Below are positions 17,115-26,927 of a stretch of 64,000 bases of DNA, one piece after another (within the stretch, counting starts at the first letter, position 1; every line of letters starts with the position of its first letter). Source of the DNA: UBA1275 sp002323515 (GTDB lineage: Bacteria; Bacteroidota; Rhodothermia; Balneolales; Balneolaceae). The notes under the pieces are model-generated. The model did no database searches. It was not told the origin of the DNA and was given only the letters and a program-made list of their open reading frames with translations. The DNA lies in NCBI GenBank assembly GCA_964007875.1, contig CAXGAH010000009.1:10399-74398 (forward strand), read 5' to 3'. The translations under genes were made by a program, and so were the position numbers.

Positions 17115-18341
17115 ATGTCCCAATCATCACTAAAGGTTCTATACATTTCACATTCTCATCCTCCAGATGAATCCCCACTCGAGAACATGGGAGGAATGCA
17201 GCGCGTTAGTATGCAGCTGGTTCAAGCTCTAGAGGACAATCCTACGGTGGAAATTCAAACAATCATACAAAAAGCACCCTGGAAAGGTATTGAATCGAGA
17301 ACGCTTCTATTTTTATTGAAGCTACGACATCAAATACCAAAAGTTGTAGATAGTTTTAAACCGGATGTAATCTTGTTTTCCTCTATGGTTACGGCAAGTA
17401 TGGCTAGATGGTTAAAAGGCAAGGTTTCTATACCGATGGTCACTATTAATCATGGTCAGGATGTAACAATGCCTTATGGGTGGTATCAAAAGCACGTCAG
17501 TAAGGTATTGAATGCCTTGGATGGAGTTATTTCAGTTTCGCAGGCTACTAGGCAAGCTTGTATTGATCGCGGCATGGACCCAGGAAAAGGAGTAGCATTA
17601 CCCAATGGAATTCAAATTCAAGATTTGTTGCCAATGGATGCGGATTACATGAATCCGGCACATGTTGAACAGCTTCTAGTCTTGGAACCAACCGAAGCTG
17701 TAAAAGAAATAAAAGTGCTAAAAAGGGTAGCAAAAAAGGAATTGGGTAAACAACTTAATATCAACCTGTTGGATAAACCCGTTCTACTTTCGGTGGGTCG
17801 ACAGGTACCTAGAAAAGGGCATGCTTGGTTTATTGAGAAGGTACTTACCCAGCTGAATCATCCTTGTCATTATCTATTAGTTGGCGATGGACCAGAGCGG
17901 GAAACGATACTAAATGCTGTCTATCGTAATGCTGAGACATTGGTTGAAAGAAATATCCAAGTGCACATATTAGGCCGGAAATCGGATTATTGGGTTCATA
18001 AAGCGTACACCGCAGCAGATGTGTTTATGATGCCCAATATCAAAGTAGAGGGAGATATGGAGGGCTTTGGCATTGTATTATTGGAGGCGAATCTGCATTT
18101 CACTCCTGTATTTTGTTCGGATTTAGAGGGGATGAAAGATGTAGTAGAGCAAGGAGTTAACGGATTTAAAGTGAAGAGTGGGCGCCCAAAGGAATATGTG
18201 ATTGAATTAGAGCAACTTCTTAGCAGTGATTCGTTATTTCCTTTGTCTTTGATGGGGTGTAGATATGTATGGGAAAATTTCCAGTGGGATAAGGTAGCGG
18301 AGCAATATATTCAGTATCTTATTCAAGTTATTGTTGTATAA
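17115..18341 (+). CDS. GT4-family glycosyltransferase
   Basis: GT-B glycosyltransferase of 408 residues, 20 bp after the preceding GT4 and probably co-transcribed. N-terminal domain SHPPDESPLENMGGMQR; donor site LSVGRQVPRKGHAWFIEK and GDGPERE; EGFGIVLLEANLHFTPVF with the E-x7-E catalytic pair near residue 317. An insertion rich in lysine and glutamate (about 190-215) separates the two Rossmann domains. Acceptor and sugar are unknown. Confidence 0.83.
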   Translation: MSQSSLKVLYISHSHPPDESPLENMGGMQRVSMQLVQALEDNPTVEIQTIIQKAPWKGIESRTLLFLLKLRHQIPKVVDSFKPDVILFSSMVTASMARWLKGKVSIPMVTINHGQDVTMPYGWYQKHVSKVLNALDGVISVSQATRQACIDRGMDPGKGVALPNGIQIQDLLPMDADYMNPAHVEQLLVLEPTEAVKEIKVLKRVAKKELGKQLNINLLDKPVLLSVGRQVPRKGHAWFIEKVLTQLNHPCHYLLVGDGPERETILNAVYRNAETLVERNIQVHILGRKSDYWVHKAYTAADVFMMPNIKVEGDMEGFGIVLLEANLHFTPVFCSDLEGMKDVVEQGVNGFKVKSGRPKEYVIELEQLLSSDSLFPLSLMGCRYVWENFQWDKVAEQYIQYLIQVIVV

Positions 18342-18534
18342 CGGCTGAATGATATGTCAGCATACCGTCTGTGTCTATGAGCTCTTCTTACATGAATTTG
18401 AACGAGAATATTATCGCAGATATAAACCAAAGTGGATTGCAGTCTAAACGCTAATTGCTAAAGGAACCGTTTATTTGATAGCTTTGTTATACTGATTATA
18501 TTATAACGATTACTACGAAATTGATATTTAATTA

Positions 18535-19770
18535 ATGGCTGAAACACAACCTCTAGTACGGTCAGATATTTTCGACAAAGCCTTTGGATATACCAAAGCT
18601 GACGAAGTTAAGGCTTTAGGCTTGTATCCCTATTTTAAACCCTTAGAAGCTACTGATGGCACTATTGTAGAAATAGAAGGTAACGAAGTTATTATGGCTG
18701 GCTCAAATAATTATTTGGGTCTTACCAATGATCAAAGAACCATAGAGGCAGCTCAGGCGGCCATAGTCAAATATGGTACGGGCTGTACGGGGTCTAGATA
18801 CTTAAACGGTACTCTAGATATTCATATTGAGCTAGAGGAACGGCTTGCAGATTTCATGAATAAAGAATCTTGTGTGTTGTTTAGCACAGGGTATCAAACG
18901 AATGAAGGGTCTATCCAAACCATTGCGGGTAGAAATGATATTATTTTTTCTGATAAAGATAATCATGCCTGTATAGTAGTCGGTACTCAGTGTTCGGTTG
19001 CAAAAACCATGCGTTACAATCATAACGACATGGATCATTTGCGAAGACTTTTAGAAAAAACAGATCCTGAAGCAGGTAAAATCATTATAAGTGATGGTGT
19101 GTTTTCTATGTCTGGCACTTTAGCGAAAATACCGGAATTGGTTGCTTTAGCAAAAGAGTTTGGGGCTCGACTATACCTAGATGATGCTCACGCGGTAGGA
19201 GTGATCGGAGTAGGAGGGCGAGGCTCGGCTTCAACTTATGGGTTACTTGAAGAAGTAGACCTGATAAGTGGAACATTTTCGAAATCCTTTGCCTCCTTAG
19301 GAGGCTTCCTAGTAGGCCAAAGAGAAGTGATAGAATATATTCGACATCACTCACCTGCCCACATTTTTAGTGCCTCGATGCCTCCCGCAAATGTTGCTAC
19401 TGTATTGAAAGCAATGGATATTATGGCTGATGAGCCATGGAGATTAACTAGATTACGTGAAATTTCGACTTATATGCGCACCGAGTTGCGTAAGTTAGGC
19501 TTCAACGTTTGGACCTCACAAACTCCAATTATCCCTATTGTTATTGGCGAGATGATGCTTTGTTTCCAGTTTTGGAAAGATCTTTTTGAAGCTGGTGTAT
19601 ACACGAATGCTGTTATTCCGCCCGCTGTTCCACAGGGTCAATCACTTCTTCGAACCAGTTATATGGCCTCACACACCGATGAGCATTTGGATAGAATACT
19701 TGAGGCATTTAGAAAAGTTGGGTTGAAACACGGAATTATTGATCAAAATGGTAATTCTCTAGTTTCCTGA
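18535..19770 (+). CDS. spt: Serine palmitoyltransferase (PLP-dependent)
   Basis: Condenses serine with an acyl-CoA to 3-ketosphinganine, the first step of sphingolipid synthesis. 411 residues of the alpha-oxoamine synthase fold. It resembles the Sphingobacterium SPT along its length: ELKAKGLY-type start, AGSNNYLGL, YGTGCTGSRYLNGTLDIH, H144 that stacks on PLP, D217 and H219, and the Schiff-base lysine K250 in GTFSKSFASLGG. Related enzymes KBL and BioF share the fold but not this close resemblance. The next gene, an acyltransferase, begins at once. Confidence 0.85.
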   Translation: MAETQPLVRSDIFDKAFGYTKADEVKALGLYPYFKPLEATDGTIVEIEGNEVIMAGSNNYLGLTNDQRTIEAAQAAIVKYGTGCTGSRYLNGTLDIHIELEERLADFMNKESCVLFSTGYQTNEGSIQTIAGRNDIIFSDKDNHACIVVGTQCSVAKTMRYNHNDMDHLRRLLEKTDPEAGKIIISDGVFSMSGTLAKIPELVALAKEFGARLYLDDAHAVGVIGVGGRGSASTYGLLEEVDLISGTFSKSFASLGGFLVGQREVIEYIRHHSPAHIFSASMPPANVATVLKAMDIMADEPWRLTRLREISTYMRTELRKLGFNVWTSQTPIIPIVIGEMMLCFQFWKDLFEAGVYTNAVIPPAVPQGQSLLRTSYMASHTDEHLDRILEAFRKVGLKHGIIDQNGNSLVS

Positions 19771-19777
19771 GGTGAGC

Positions 19778-20899
19778 ATGGCTGCAAGTGGTGTAACCTT
19801 TGTAAGTACAGAACCCGAAAGGAAGGAATTTATTGAATTTCTGTACACACATTATGCGACCGATGGTTTTTTTGTGCCGCCACTGCGTCAAGAGCAAAAC
19901 AAGATAATCGATAAACAGAAAAATCCTTTCTTTAAGCAGGCTAAAATGGCCATGTTTTTGGCTCATTACGACGATAAACCGGCAGGAAGAATTGCAGCTG
20001 TAGTGGACGATCGCTTTAATAAGCAGCATGGATTGAATACAGGCCATTTTGCATTTTTTGAATGTATTGATCATCAGCCTACTGCTGATTTGTTATTTCG
20101 TGTGGCCGAAGACTGGTTACGAGAGCAAGGAGTTGAAGAAATTCTTGGGCCAACTAATCCAGGAATGATGGATGTGTTAGGATTTTTAGTCGATGGGTTT
20201 GATAAGTTTCCCTACATCATGATGCCTTATTCCAAACCTTATTATGAGAAGCTTGCCCTGAGTGCTGGATATGATGGAGCTCGTGATTTATTAGCCTTTG
20301 TACTTGATGAAACTAATGTAGATTTCGATCGTATGCGGAAAGCAAAAAGCATGATTATGCGGAGATATCCTCAAATCCAAATTCGACCTGTTTCACTCAA
20401 AAATATTGATGAGGAGGTAAATATAGTCCGGGATATTTATAATGAGGCGTGGAAAAATAATTGGGGATTTCTACCTTTAAGCATGGAGGAAATAAAAGGG
20501 TTTGCTAAAGAATTTAAGACGATACTGGATGAAGATTTTGCTCATATAGCGGAATGGGACGGTAAACCTGTTGGCTTCTCTATAGCGCTCCCCGATTTAA
20601 ATCAGGTCTTCAGAACAATGAATGGAAACTTATTTCCCTTCGGGTTCATTAAGTTTTTATGGGGAAAACGGAAGATTAACCGAATACGAACAGCCTTGAT
20701 GGGTATTCTTCCTGAGTTTCAAGGCAAGGGAATTGATGCTCTTTTCCATCAAAGAACTATTGAGTTCGCCCTCAAACGAAATTTTGTAGAATCGGAACTA
20801 AGTTGGGTATTGGACAACAACACAGAGATGATTCATCTCGCTCAACGCTTAGGCGCCCGAATAGACAAGCGATATAGAATGTATGCAAAGAAATTATAG
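19778..20899 (+). CDS. GNAT-fold acyltransferase; candidate bacterial ceramide synthase
   Basis: 373 residues from the ATG at 19778, which has an SD-like GAGGTGA just upstream; a GTG six bases earlier is possible. The N-terminal half carries ILGPTNPGMMDVLGFLVDGF and the C-terminal half a GNAT-like PEFQGKGIDALFHQ loop for the acyl donor. This YghO-like family contains the bacterial ceramide synthase described in Caulobacter, which N-acylates the sphingoid base. Its start lies 7 bp after the SPT stop, so the two genes are coupled. The GNAT call is good; the ceramide role is inferred from context. Confidence 0.65.
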   Translation: MAASGVTFVSTEPERKEFIEFLYTHYATDGFFVPPLRQEQNKIIDKQKNPFFKQAKMAMFLAHYDDKPAGRIAAVVDDRFNKQHGLNTGHFAFFECIDHQPTADLLFRVAEDWLREQGVEEILGPTNPGMMDVLGFLVDGFDKFPYIMMPYSKPYYEKLALSAGYDGARDLLAFVLDETNVDFDRMRKAKSMIMRRYPQIQIRPVSLKNIDEEVNIVRDIYNEAWKNNWGFLPLSMEEIKGFAKEFKTILDEDFAHIAEWDGKPVGFSIALPDLNQVFRTMNGNLFPFGFIKFLWGKRKINRIRTALMGILPEFQGKGIDALFHQRTIEFALKRNFVESELSWVLDNNTEMIHLAQRLGARIDKRYRMYAKKL

Positions 20900-20954
20900 C
20901 TACTGATAACCACTCATTTTTCGGATTGGGTAGAACTTCATTCAATAAAAAATC

Positions 20955-22340
20955 ATGTATCGAATAGAAAAAGATTCTATGGGGGAAGTAAAAGTCCCCG
21001 AAAACGCTAAATATGGAGCTCAAACACAAAGAGCAAGTAACAATTTCCCTATAAGTGGGATTCGATTTACTAGGGCATTTATAAAGGCTTTAGGTATTAT
21101 CAAGAAAAATGCAGCACAAGCAAATGCAGATTTGGGAAAGTTGGAAGTAGGGACGTCTGAGGCAATTCAGGTAGCTGCGCAACAAATTATTGATGGAGAC
21201 CATGATGCAGAATTCGTAGTCGATATATTTCAAACGGGTTCAGGAACTTCGAGCAATATGAACACCAATGAGGTTGTAGCGAGATTGGCGAATGAGTCTT
21301 TCCCAAACCTACAGATTCCTGTTCATCCCAATGATCATGTAAATTTTGGGCAAAGTTCGAACGATGTAATTCCCACAGCCATTAGAATTGCGGCGGTCAT
21401 TGAACTAAAGGATAAGCTTATACCCGCATTGCAACATTTAGCTATGACTTTTGAGCACAAAGGCTCCGAATATGAGCATGTCGTAAAAACGGGAAGGACA
21501 CATTTAATGGATGCAATGCCGATAACCATTGCTCAGCAATTTGGGGGCTACGCTAGACAACTGCGTTTAGGAGTAGACCGAATTCAGGATGCAAATGTAC
21601 GTTTATCTGAATTACCTCAAGGTGGAACGGCCGTGGGCACTGGGATAAATACCAACCCGAACTTTGGGGCCGAATTTGCAAAAAACGTTTCCAAGCAAAC
21701 AGGGGTATCCTTTAGAGAGGCTGAAAATCACTTTGAAGCTCAAGCAACGGTCGATGCTCCTGTAGAAATGAGTGCTCAACTGAAAACAATCTCTGTTGGG
21801 ATGATGAAAATGGCTAATGATTTACGCTGGATGAATTCTGGACCTAACAGTGGTCTAGGGGAGATTCAATTGGCTGCTTTGCAACCAGGTTCTTCCATTA
21901 TGCCAGGAAAGATAAACCCAGTCATTGAAGAATCTGTAGCTATGGTATGTGCACAGGTTATGGGAAATGATCTTACCGTTTCTTTGGCAGGTCAATCAGG
22001 AAACTTCGAGTTGAATGTCATGCTGCCGGTAGTAGCTCATAACCTTCTTGAGTCAATCGAGTTGTTAGCAAATGCAGCAAAAAATTTGGCCGATAGATCG
22101 GTTTCCCAATTAACCATTCGGGAAGATATTATCGCCGATAAAGTAGGTAAAAACCCAATTTTAGTAACGGCACTCAATCCTATTATTGGATATGATTTAG
22201 CCGCTAAAATTGCAAAAAAAGCATATGCAGAGGGTCGTTCCTTGAAAGAAGTAGCTAAGGAAATGACGGATCTATCTGATCAGGACTTGGATACAGCATT
22301 AGATCCCATGAAGATGACCCGGGGTGGTTTTACTGAATAG
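20955..22340 (+). CDS. fumC: Class II fumarate hydratase
   Basis: Interconverts fumarate and malate in the TCA cycle. 461 residues, normal for the iron-free class II enzyme. Hallmarks are TGSGTSSNMNTNEV, GQSSNDVIPTA, KTGRTHLMDA and the signature GSSIMPGKINPV near residue 315 with the catalytic serine. A strong hairpin terminator follows, and the next gene encodes an oxoacid dehydrogenase. Confidence 0.97.
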   Translation: MYRIEKDSMGEVKVPENAKYGAQTQRASNNFPISGIRFTRAFIKALGIIKKNAAQANADLGKLEVGTSEAIQVAAQQIIDGDHDAEFVVDIFQTGSGTSSNMNTNEVVARLANESFPNLQIPVHPNDHVNFGQSSNDVIPTAIRIAAVIELKDKLIPALQHLAMTFEHKGSEYEHVVKTGRTHLMDAMPITIAQQFGGYARQLRLGVDRIQDANVRLSELPQGGTAVGTGINTNPNFGAEFAKNVSKQTGVSFREAENHFEAQATVDAPVEMSAQLKTISVGMMKMANDLRWMNSGPNSGLGEIQLAALQPGSSIMPGKINPVIEESVAMVCAQVMGNDLTVSLAGQSGNFELNVMLPVVAHNLLESIELLANAAKNLADRSVSQLTIREDIIADKVGKNPILVTALNPIIGYDLAAKIAKKAYAEGRSLKEVAKEMTDLSDQDLDTALDPMKMTRGGFTE

Positions 22341-22385
22341 CTTGATAGTACTGATTATATTATTGTAAGTTAAGTTACTTTATGT

Positions 22386-22422
22386 AAAGTATTTACAGAT
22401 TAGTAATCTGAAATACTTTTTT
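22386..22422 (+). terminator. Terminator after fumC
   Basis: AAAGTATTT (22386-22394) and CAGATT (22396-22401) pair with AATCTG (22405-22410) and AAATACTTT (22411-22419), leaving one bulged A and a 3-nt loop, followed by T residues to 22422. Confidence 0.85.
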
Positions 22423-22511
22423 GGGAGGCAACAGTGCATTATATTGTATATCTAATTAATAGGGTATCAAGAGTTTTTTTTATTAACTGTGCGTAAATCT
22501 GTTCTATAAAA

Positions 22512-24950
22512 ATGTCTGAAGTTTCAACCCAAAAAAAGCGATCGCGTTTTTTCAAAGAAAGGAAAGAGGATATCCTAAAGGATTACCGCTTGGGATGGCT
22601 TAGTAGACATGTATCCATTTTGGGTAGAAAAGAAGTGCTTTCGGGTAAGGCAAAGTTCGGAATATTTGGGGATGGGAAAGAGTTACCCCAGTTAGCGATG
22701 GCGAAGGTCTTTAAAAATGGTGACTTTCGAAGTGGGTACTACCGTGACCAAACCTTTATGTTTGCCATTGGTGAAGCCACATTAACTCAATTTTTTTCCC
22801 AATTGTATGCTCATCCCGACGTCCAGGCAGACCCATTCTCAGCTGGTAGACAAATGAATTCTCATTTTGGTTCACGGTTATTAGATGAAGCCGGGGATTG
22901 GGTAGATCAGGTGAGTAGGAAAAATTCAGTATCTGGAATTTCACCGACAGCTGGGCAAATGGCACGTATTGCAGGTCTAGCTCAAGCTTCTAAAATTTAT
23001 CGGAGTCAGAAAAAACTTCAATCTGGAAAATGGAAGAAATTTTCCGACAAAGGTAATGAAGTTGTGTTTGGAACTATAGGGGATGCCAGTACATCTGAGG
23101 GTGTATTTTGGGAAACCATGAATACCTTAGGGGTCTTACAAGCACCGGCTGTTATTTCTGTTTGGGACGATGAATATGGAATTAGTGTTCCTAAAATGTT
23201 TCAGACCACCAAAGAAAGTATTTCTGAGGCGTTAAGTGGGATGCAGCGGGACCAATCAACCAGTGGGGTAGAAATAATAAAGGTTAAAGGCTGGGATTAT
23301 GAGGATTTAATTGCAACCTATACCAGAGCATCTGAACTGGCTCGATCTGAGCATGTACCAGTACTCATTCATGTAGAAGAGCTCACCCAACCTTTGGGGC
23401 ATTCTAGCTCCGGCTCTCATGAGAGATATAAAAGTAAGGAACGTCTTGAATGGGAAAGTGAGTATTGTTGCCTCCAGCAATTTAGGAAATGGATTTTAGC
23501 CAAAAAAATTGCAACGGAAGCGGAGCTTGATGTCTTAGAATCTGAGGCTCAGCAAGAGGCGTTGGCAGCTAAGCAATTGGCATGGCAGGAGTATATTGGT
23601 CCTATTAAGCAGGAACGTGATTATATATTAACACTAATGCGCTCTTTGAAAGGGAACTTGCCGCATTCTCAAACCAGTGCATCAAAATCTATTGATGCTA
23701 TTATGCGGCGCTTGAAATCTACCCCAAACCCAATTCGAAAGGATATCATATCGAGCATTCATAAGACCTTACGAACCCTTGGTTCTGATGAATCGGAGGC
23801 TAAAAAACAGTTGGTTGAATGGTTAGAGAATCTTAAAATAACTACCCAAGACCGCTATCATTCTCACTTATATAGTCATACGCCTTATTCTCCTTTACGT
23901 GTGGAGCCTATTGCTCCTAGCTATGATACTAAACCTGTTAAAGTGGATGGCCGAATTGTTATCAGGGATAACTTTAGAGCTTTATTCAAGAAATATCCTG
24001 AACTTCTCACCTTTGGTGAAGATGTGGGAGCACTAGGTGATGTTAACAAGGGACTTGAAGGATTACAGGAAGAGTTCGGCAGCTCTCGTATAATGGATAC
24101 AGGTATTCGAGAGGCAACCATCATTGGCCAGGGAATTGGGATGGCTATTCGAGGTCTTCGTCCTATTCCTGAAATTCAGTATCTGGATTATATTTTTTAT
24201 GCTTTATTTGTACTGTCCGATGACTTAGCTAGTCTAAGGTACCGGACCAAAGGCGGACAAGCATCACCTGTGATTATAAGAACGCGCGGGCACCGATTAG
24301 AGGGTATTTGGCACTCGGGATCCCCCATGTCGACACTACTTGGAAGTTTACGCGGCGTTCACCTGTGCGTACCTAGGAACTTAACCGAAGCGGCTGGAAT
24401 GTATAATACCTTGCTTAAAGGAGATGACCCAGCCATCATGATAGAACCCCTAAATGGGTACCGGTTAAAGGAAGACTTACCAAATAATCTTGGCGAATTC
24501 ACTATCCAATTAGGAATACCAAGCTTACTCAACGAAGGTAATGATCTAACTTTAGTTTCTTATGGATCAACACTTAATATTGCCAAAGGTGTTGTCTCCG
24601 ACCTAAATGAAATTGGTATTGGAGTAGATTTGATTGATATCCGAACCTTGTTGCCATTCGACATAAACGGATTCATTCGGACATCACTCAGTAAGACCAA
24701 TAAACTACTCATCGTTGATGAAGATGTACCTGGGGGAGCCTCCGCTTACATACTTCAAAAGATATTACAGCAGCAAAAGGGGTTTTACTTGTTGGATGCC
24801 GCTCCTGTTTGCTTGTCAGCTAAAGCCCATCGCCCCGCTTACTCTTCCGATGGGGATTACTTTAGCAAACCAAATGCTGAGGATATCTTCAACGCAGCTT
24901 ATGGAATTATGCAGGAAATAAATCCTAGCTTATTTCCTGCTTTGTTTTAA
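22512..24950 (+). CDS. 2-oxoacid dehydrogenase E1, fused alpha and beta subunits
   Basis: Thiamine-diphosphate-dependent E1 of a pyruvate or branched-chain oxoacid dehydrogenase. 812 residues. The alpha part has the ThDP/metal motif GDASTSEGVFWETMN (about 193-207). The beta part starts near residue 470 (VDGRIVIRDNFRALFKKYPE) with LTFGEDVG and GIREATIIGQGIGMA, ending in the transketolase C-terminal domain (LLIVDEDVPGGASAYI). The two subunits, separate in most bacteria, are one polypeptide, as is common in Bacteroidota. E2 and E3 are not in the window, so the substrate is undecided. Confidence 0.92.
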   Translation: MSEVSTQKKRSRFFKERKEDILKDYRLGWLSRHVSILGRKEVLSGKAKFGIFGDGKELPQLAMAKVFKNGDFRSGYYRDQTFMFAIGEATLTQFFSQLYAHPDVQADPFSAGRQMNSHFGSRLLDEAGDWVDQVSRKNSVSGISPTAGQMARIAGLAQASKIYRSQKKLQSGKWKKFSDKGNEVVFGTIGDASTSEGVFWETMNTLGVLQAPAVISVWDDEYGISVPKMFQTTKESISEALSGMQRDQSTSGVEIIKVKGWDYEDLIATYTRASELARSEHVPVLIHVEELTQPLGHSSSGSHERYKSKERLEWESEYCCLQQFRKWILAKKIATEAELDVLESEAQQEALAAKQLAWQEYIGPIKQERDYILTLMRSLKGNLPHSQTSASKSIDAIMRRLKSTPNPIRKDIISSIHKTLRTLGSDESEAKKQLVEWLENLKITTQDRYHSHLYSHTPYSPLRVEPIAPSYDTKPVKVDGRIVIRDNFRALFKKYPELLTFGEDVGALGDVNKGLEGLQEEFGSSRIMDTGIREATIIGQGIGMAIRGLRPIPEIQYLDYIFYALFVLSDDLASLRYRTKGGQASPVIIRTRGHRLEGIWHSGSPMSTLLGSLRGVHLCVPRNLTEAAGMYNTLLKGDDPAIMIEPLNGYRLKEDLPNNLGEFTIQLGIPSLLNEGNDLTLVSYGSTLNIAKGVVSDLNEIGIGVDLIDIRTLLPFDINGFIRTSLSKTNKLLIVDEDVPGGASAYILQKILQQQKGFYLLDAAPVCLSAKAHRPAYSSDGDYFSKPNAEDIFNAAYGIMQEINPSLFPALF

Positions 24951-25073
24951 TAGGGCATTGTATCAATAGACCTGTGTTTTAGCAGCCCTTTATTTAACAG
25001 TCTAATCTTTTAAATAATATTTAAAGTACTCTTTACACTCGCTGAATACACAATAATGTTGCGTAACTAAAGG

Positions 25074-25901
25074 CTACTTTATGGGTGTTGTCGAAATCTC
25101 ACTGGTGTATCTATCGCTTAGATTGAAAAAATGGAAACTCAATACTGTTTGGAATACTATAGTAGTGAGAGCGGTTAATACGTTGAACAAGCCACTGAGT
25201 AATGTAGAAATAAATACACCAACATCACTGGCCATCCAAGATACCTTATCTAAACTTATTCGAATGAATTCAGCAGGTATTTGAATTAATGAGCTAATCA
25301 TGACAATCAGAAGAAGTAAAATAATCAAAAGCCCAAAAGTAGGCCATGCCTGGTAGGTAGTTATGTTCCAGCTATGAACCAAGCTTTCTATCAGTGACTT
25401 TTCTCCGATAATGTAGCTCTGAAAACTAACTGCTAATTTGGTTCCCATGAATAAAAATGGGAAAAAAAAGAAGAGCATTGAAAGACCTAAAATCATGGAA
25501 ACCGAAAAATAAAGAACACTGAATCCTAAAATTTTAGGGAATAATGAGGGGATATCCTCCGGGTTCATGGGTACAGCGTCCTTGGTGCATTTGATGTGTT
25601 CAAGGATTATTACTATGGAGGTTGCTTGACTTAGAATTGCGGAAATAATGACTAAAGGGTAGATGGGTCCCATCATTGAATCAATTGCATCTAGCCCGTT
25701 GAACCCAAGCAGCAGCTCTTCTGATTCAAATTGCTGCAGTATTTCTTCAAGAGGCAGTTTAGATAACAAAAAATGATATAGTAAGATAAGTGGGGCAGCA
25801 AACAGGCTCCAAATTCCCAATAAATGTTTACCATGTGCTCTTAGATAATCAAAACTGTCTTTTAGTGTGTCGGCAATGTCACGAACCCGGTAATAATGCA
25901 T
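25074..25901 (-). CDS. Predicted membrane protein, unknown
   Basis: 275 residues with about six hydrophobic helices (near 30-47, 75-95, 120-145, 150-165, 195-215 and 235-262). Its pattern is like the stand-alone GDPD-N/YciC-type membrane proteins, but I cannot name a family. It lies 25 bp before ctaB on the same strand, so it may be transcribed with heme O synthase. No catalytic motif is visible. Confidence 0.6.
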   Translation of the reverse strand: MHYYRVRDIADTLKDSFDYLRAHGKHLLGIWSLFAAPLILLYHFLLSKLPLEEILQQFESEELLLGFNGLDAIDSMMGPIYPLVIISAILSQATSIVIILEHIKCTKDAVPMNPEDIPSLFPKILGFSVLYFSVSMILGLSMLFFFFPFLFMGTKLAVSFQSYIIGEKSLIESLVHSWNITTYQAWPTFGLLIILLLLIVMISSLIQIPAEFIRISLDKVSWMASDVGVFISTLLSGLFNVLTALTTIVFQTVLSFHFFNLSDRYTSEISTTPIK

Positions 25902-25926
25902 AGGGTAATTCTTTGAGAATTTGGGA

Positions 25927-26841
25927 TTAGTAAATTAGAACATCGATACTTAAAACAAGCCAGATAAGAGGTAGATAGGCAATAGAGGCAAACATGAGTG
26001 CCCGTGCTGTTTTATGTGATCTTGATTGAATGAAACGTAAACCAAAAAAAAGAAAAAAAAGTCCTATGAGGATACTACCTATTAAAAATAAGGCATGAGC
26101 TAAGCCGAGGGCATATAATGAATAATTGACTCCAAATAAAATTAGTATGCAGAAAAGGGCATAAATGGAGGTTTTTAGCCCATTGTGATCACCTTTAGGA
26201 AGCATTTTAAAACCTGCTCCAGAGTAATCATCCTTGCAGACCCAAGCGATGGCCATAACATGAGGTATTTGCCAGAAAAAAACGATGGCAAATAATACCC
26301 ACATCCCAGGATCGATAACGGTCCCTGTTACTGCAGCCCATCCACCAACTGGAGGCAAAGCCCCTGGAACTGCCCCGACAACGATGTTAAATGCTGTCTT
26401 TTGCTTCATAGGGGTATATATTCCCAAGTAAATGAGCGTAGTTGCTAACGAAATAGCACCCGCTACAGGGTGGGTAAACCACACTAGATAACCCAAGCCA
26501 ATAATGATTAAACTAACTGAAAATAGTTTGCCTTCAAAGGCTAAAATTCGTTGGGTTGGCAATGGACGTGCCTTAGTTCTGTTCATTAATCCGTCAAGGC
26601 CTCTTTCTAAAAATTGATTGTGTGCGGCTGTACCTCCTGCAATGAGATAAGTACCTATGGTTGCATGGATCATTAAGACCCAATCAATAGACCCTTTAAC
26701 CACAACGCTTGCCATCAAAAACCCCATTAACATACTCATAAGTACGGTCAAAGTGATGCCGGGCTTAGTAAGTATGTAGTAATCAGATAATTTAGCGCGA
26801 AGGCTGTTTTGGGAGGACAACTTATTTTCGATGATATTCAA
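25927..26841 (-). CDS. ctaB: Heme O synthase (protoheme IX farnesyltransferase)
   Basis: Adds the farnesyl chain to heme b for a3/o-type oxidases in the inner membrane. 304 residues, about nine helices. The UbiA-type motif NQFLERGLDGLMNRTKARPLP has the metal-binding aspartate near residue 80, and the second D-rich loop appears as VCKDDYSGAGFKMLP. It is divergent from ctaA across 86 bp, so both probably share a control region. Confidence 0.95.
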   Translation of the reverse strand: MNIIENKLSSQNSLRAKLSDYYILTKPGITLTVLMSMLMGFLMASVVVKGSIDWVLMIHATIGTYLIAGGTAAHNQFLERGLDGLMNRTKARPLPTQRILAFEGKLFSVSLIIIGLGYLVWFTHPVAGAISLATTLIYLGIYTPMKQKTAFNIVVGAVPGALPPVGGWAAVTGTVIDPGMWVLFAIVFFWQIPHVMAIAWVCKDDYSGAGFKMLPKGDHNGLKTSIYALFCILILFGVNYSLYALGLAHALFLIGSILIGLFFLFFGLRFIQSRSHKTARALMFASIAYLPLIWLVLSIDVLIY

Positions 26842-26927
26842 GCAAATATGCGTTCATAAGTGTAATTTTAAAGCAATAAAAATAACGAATAATCGATTTA
26901 ATTGTAGGTAAAAAGAACCTCATATAG

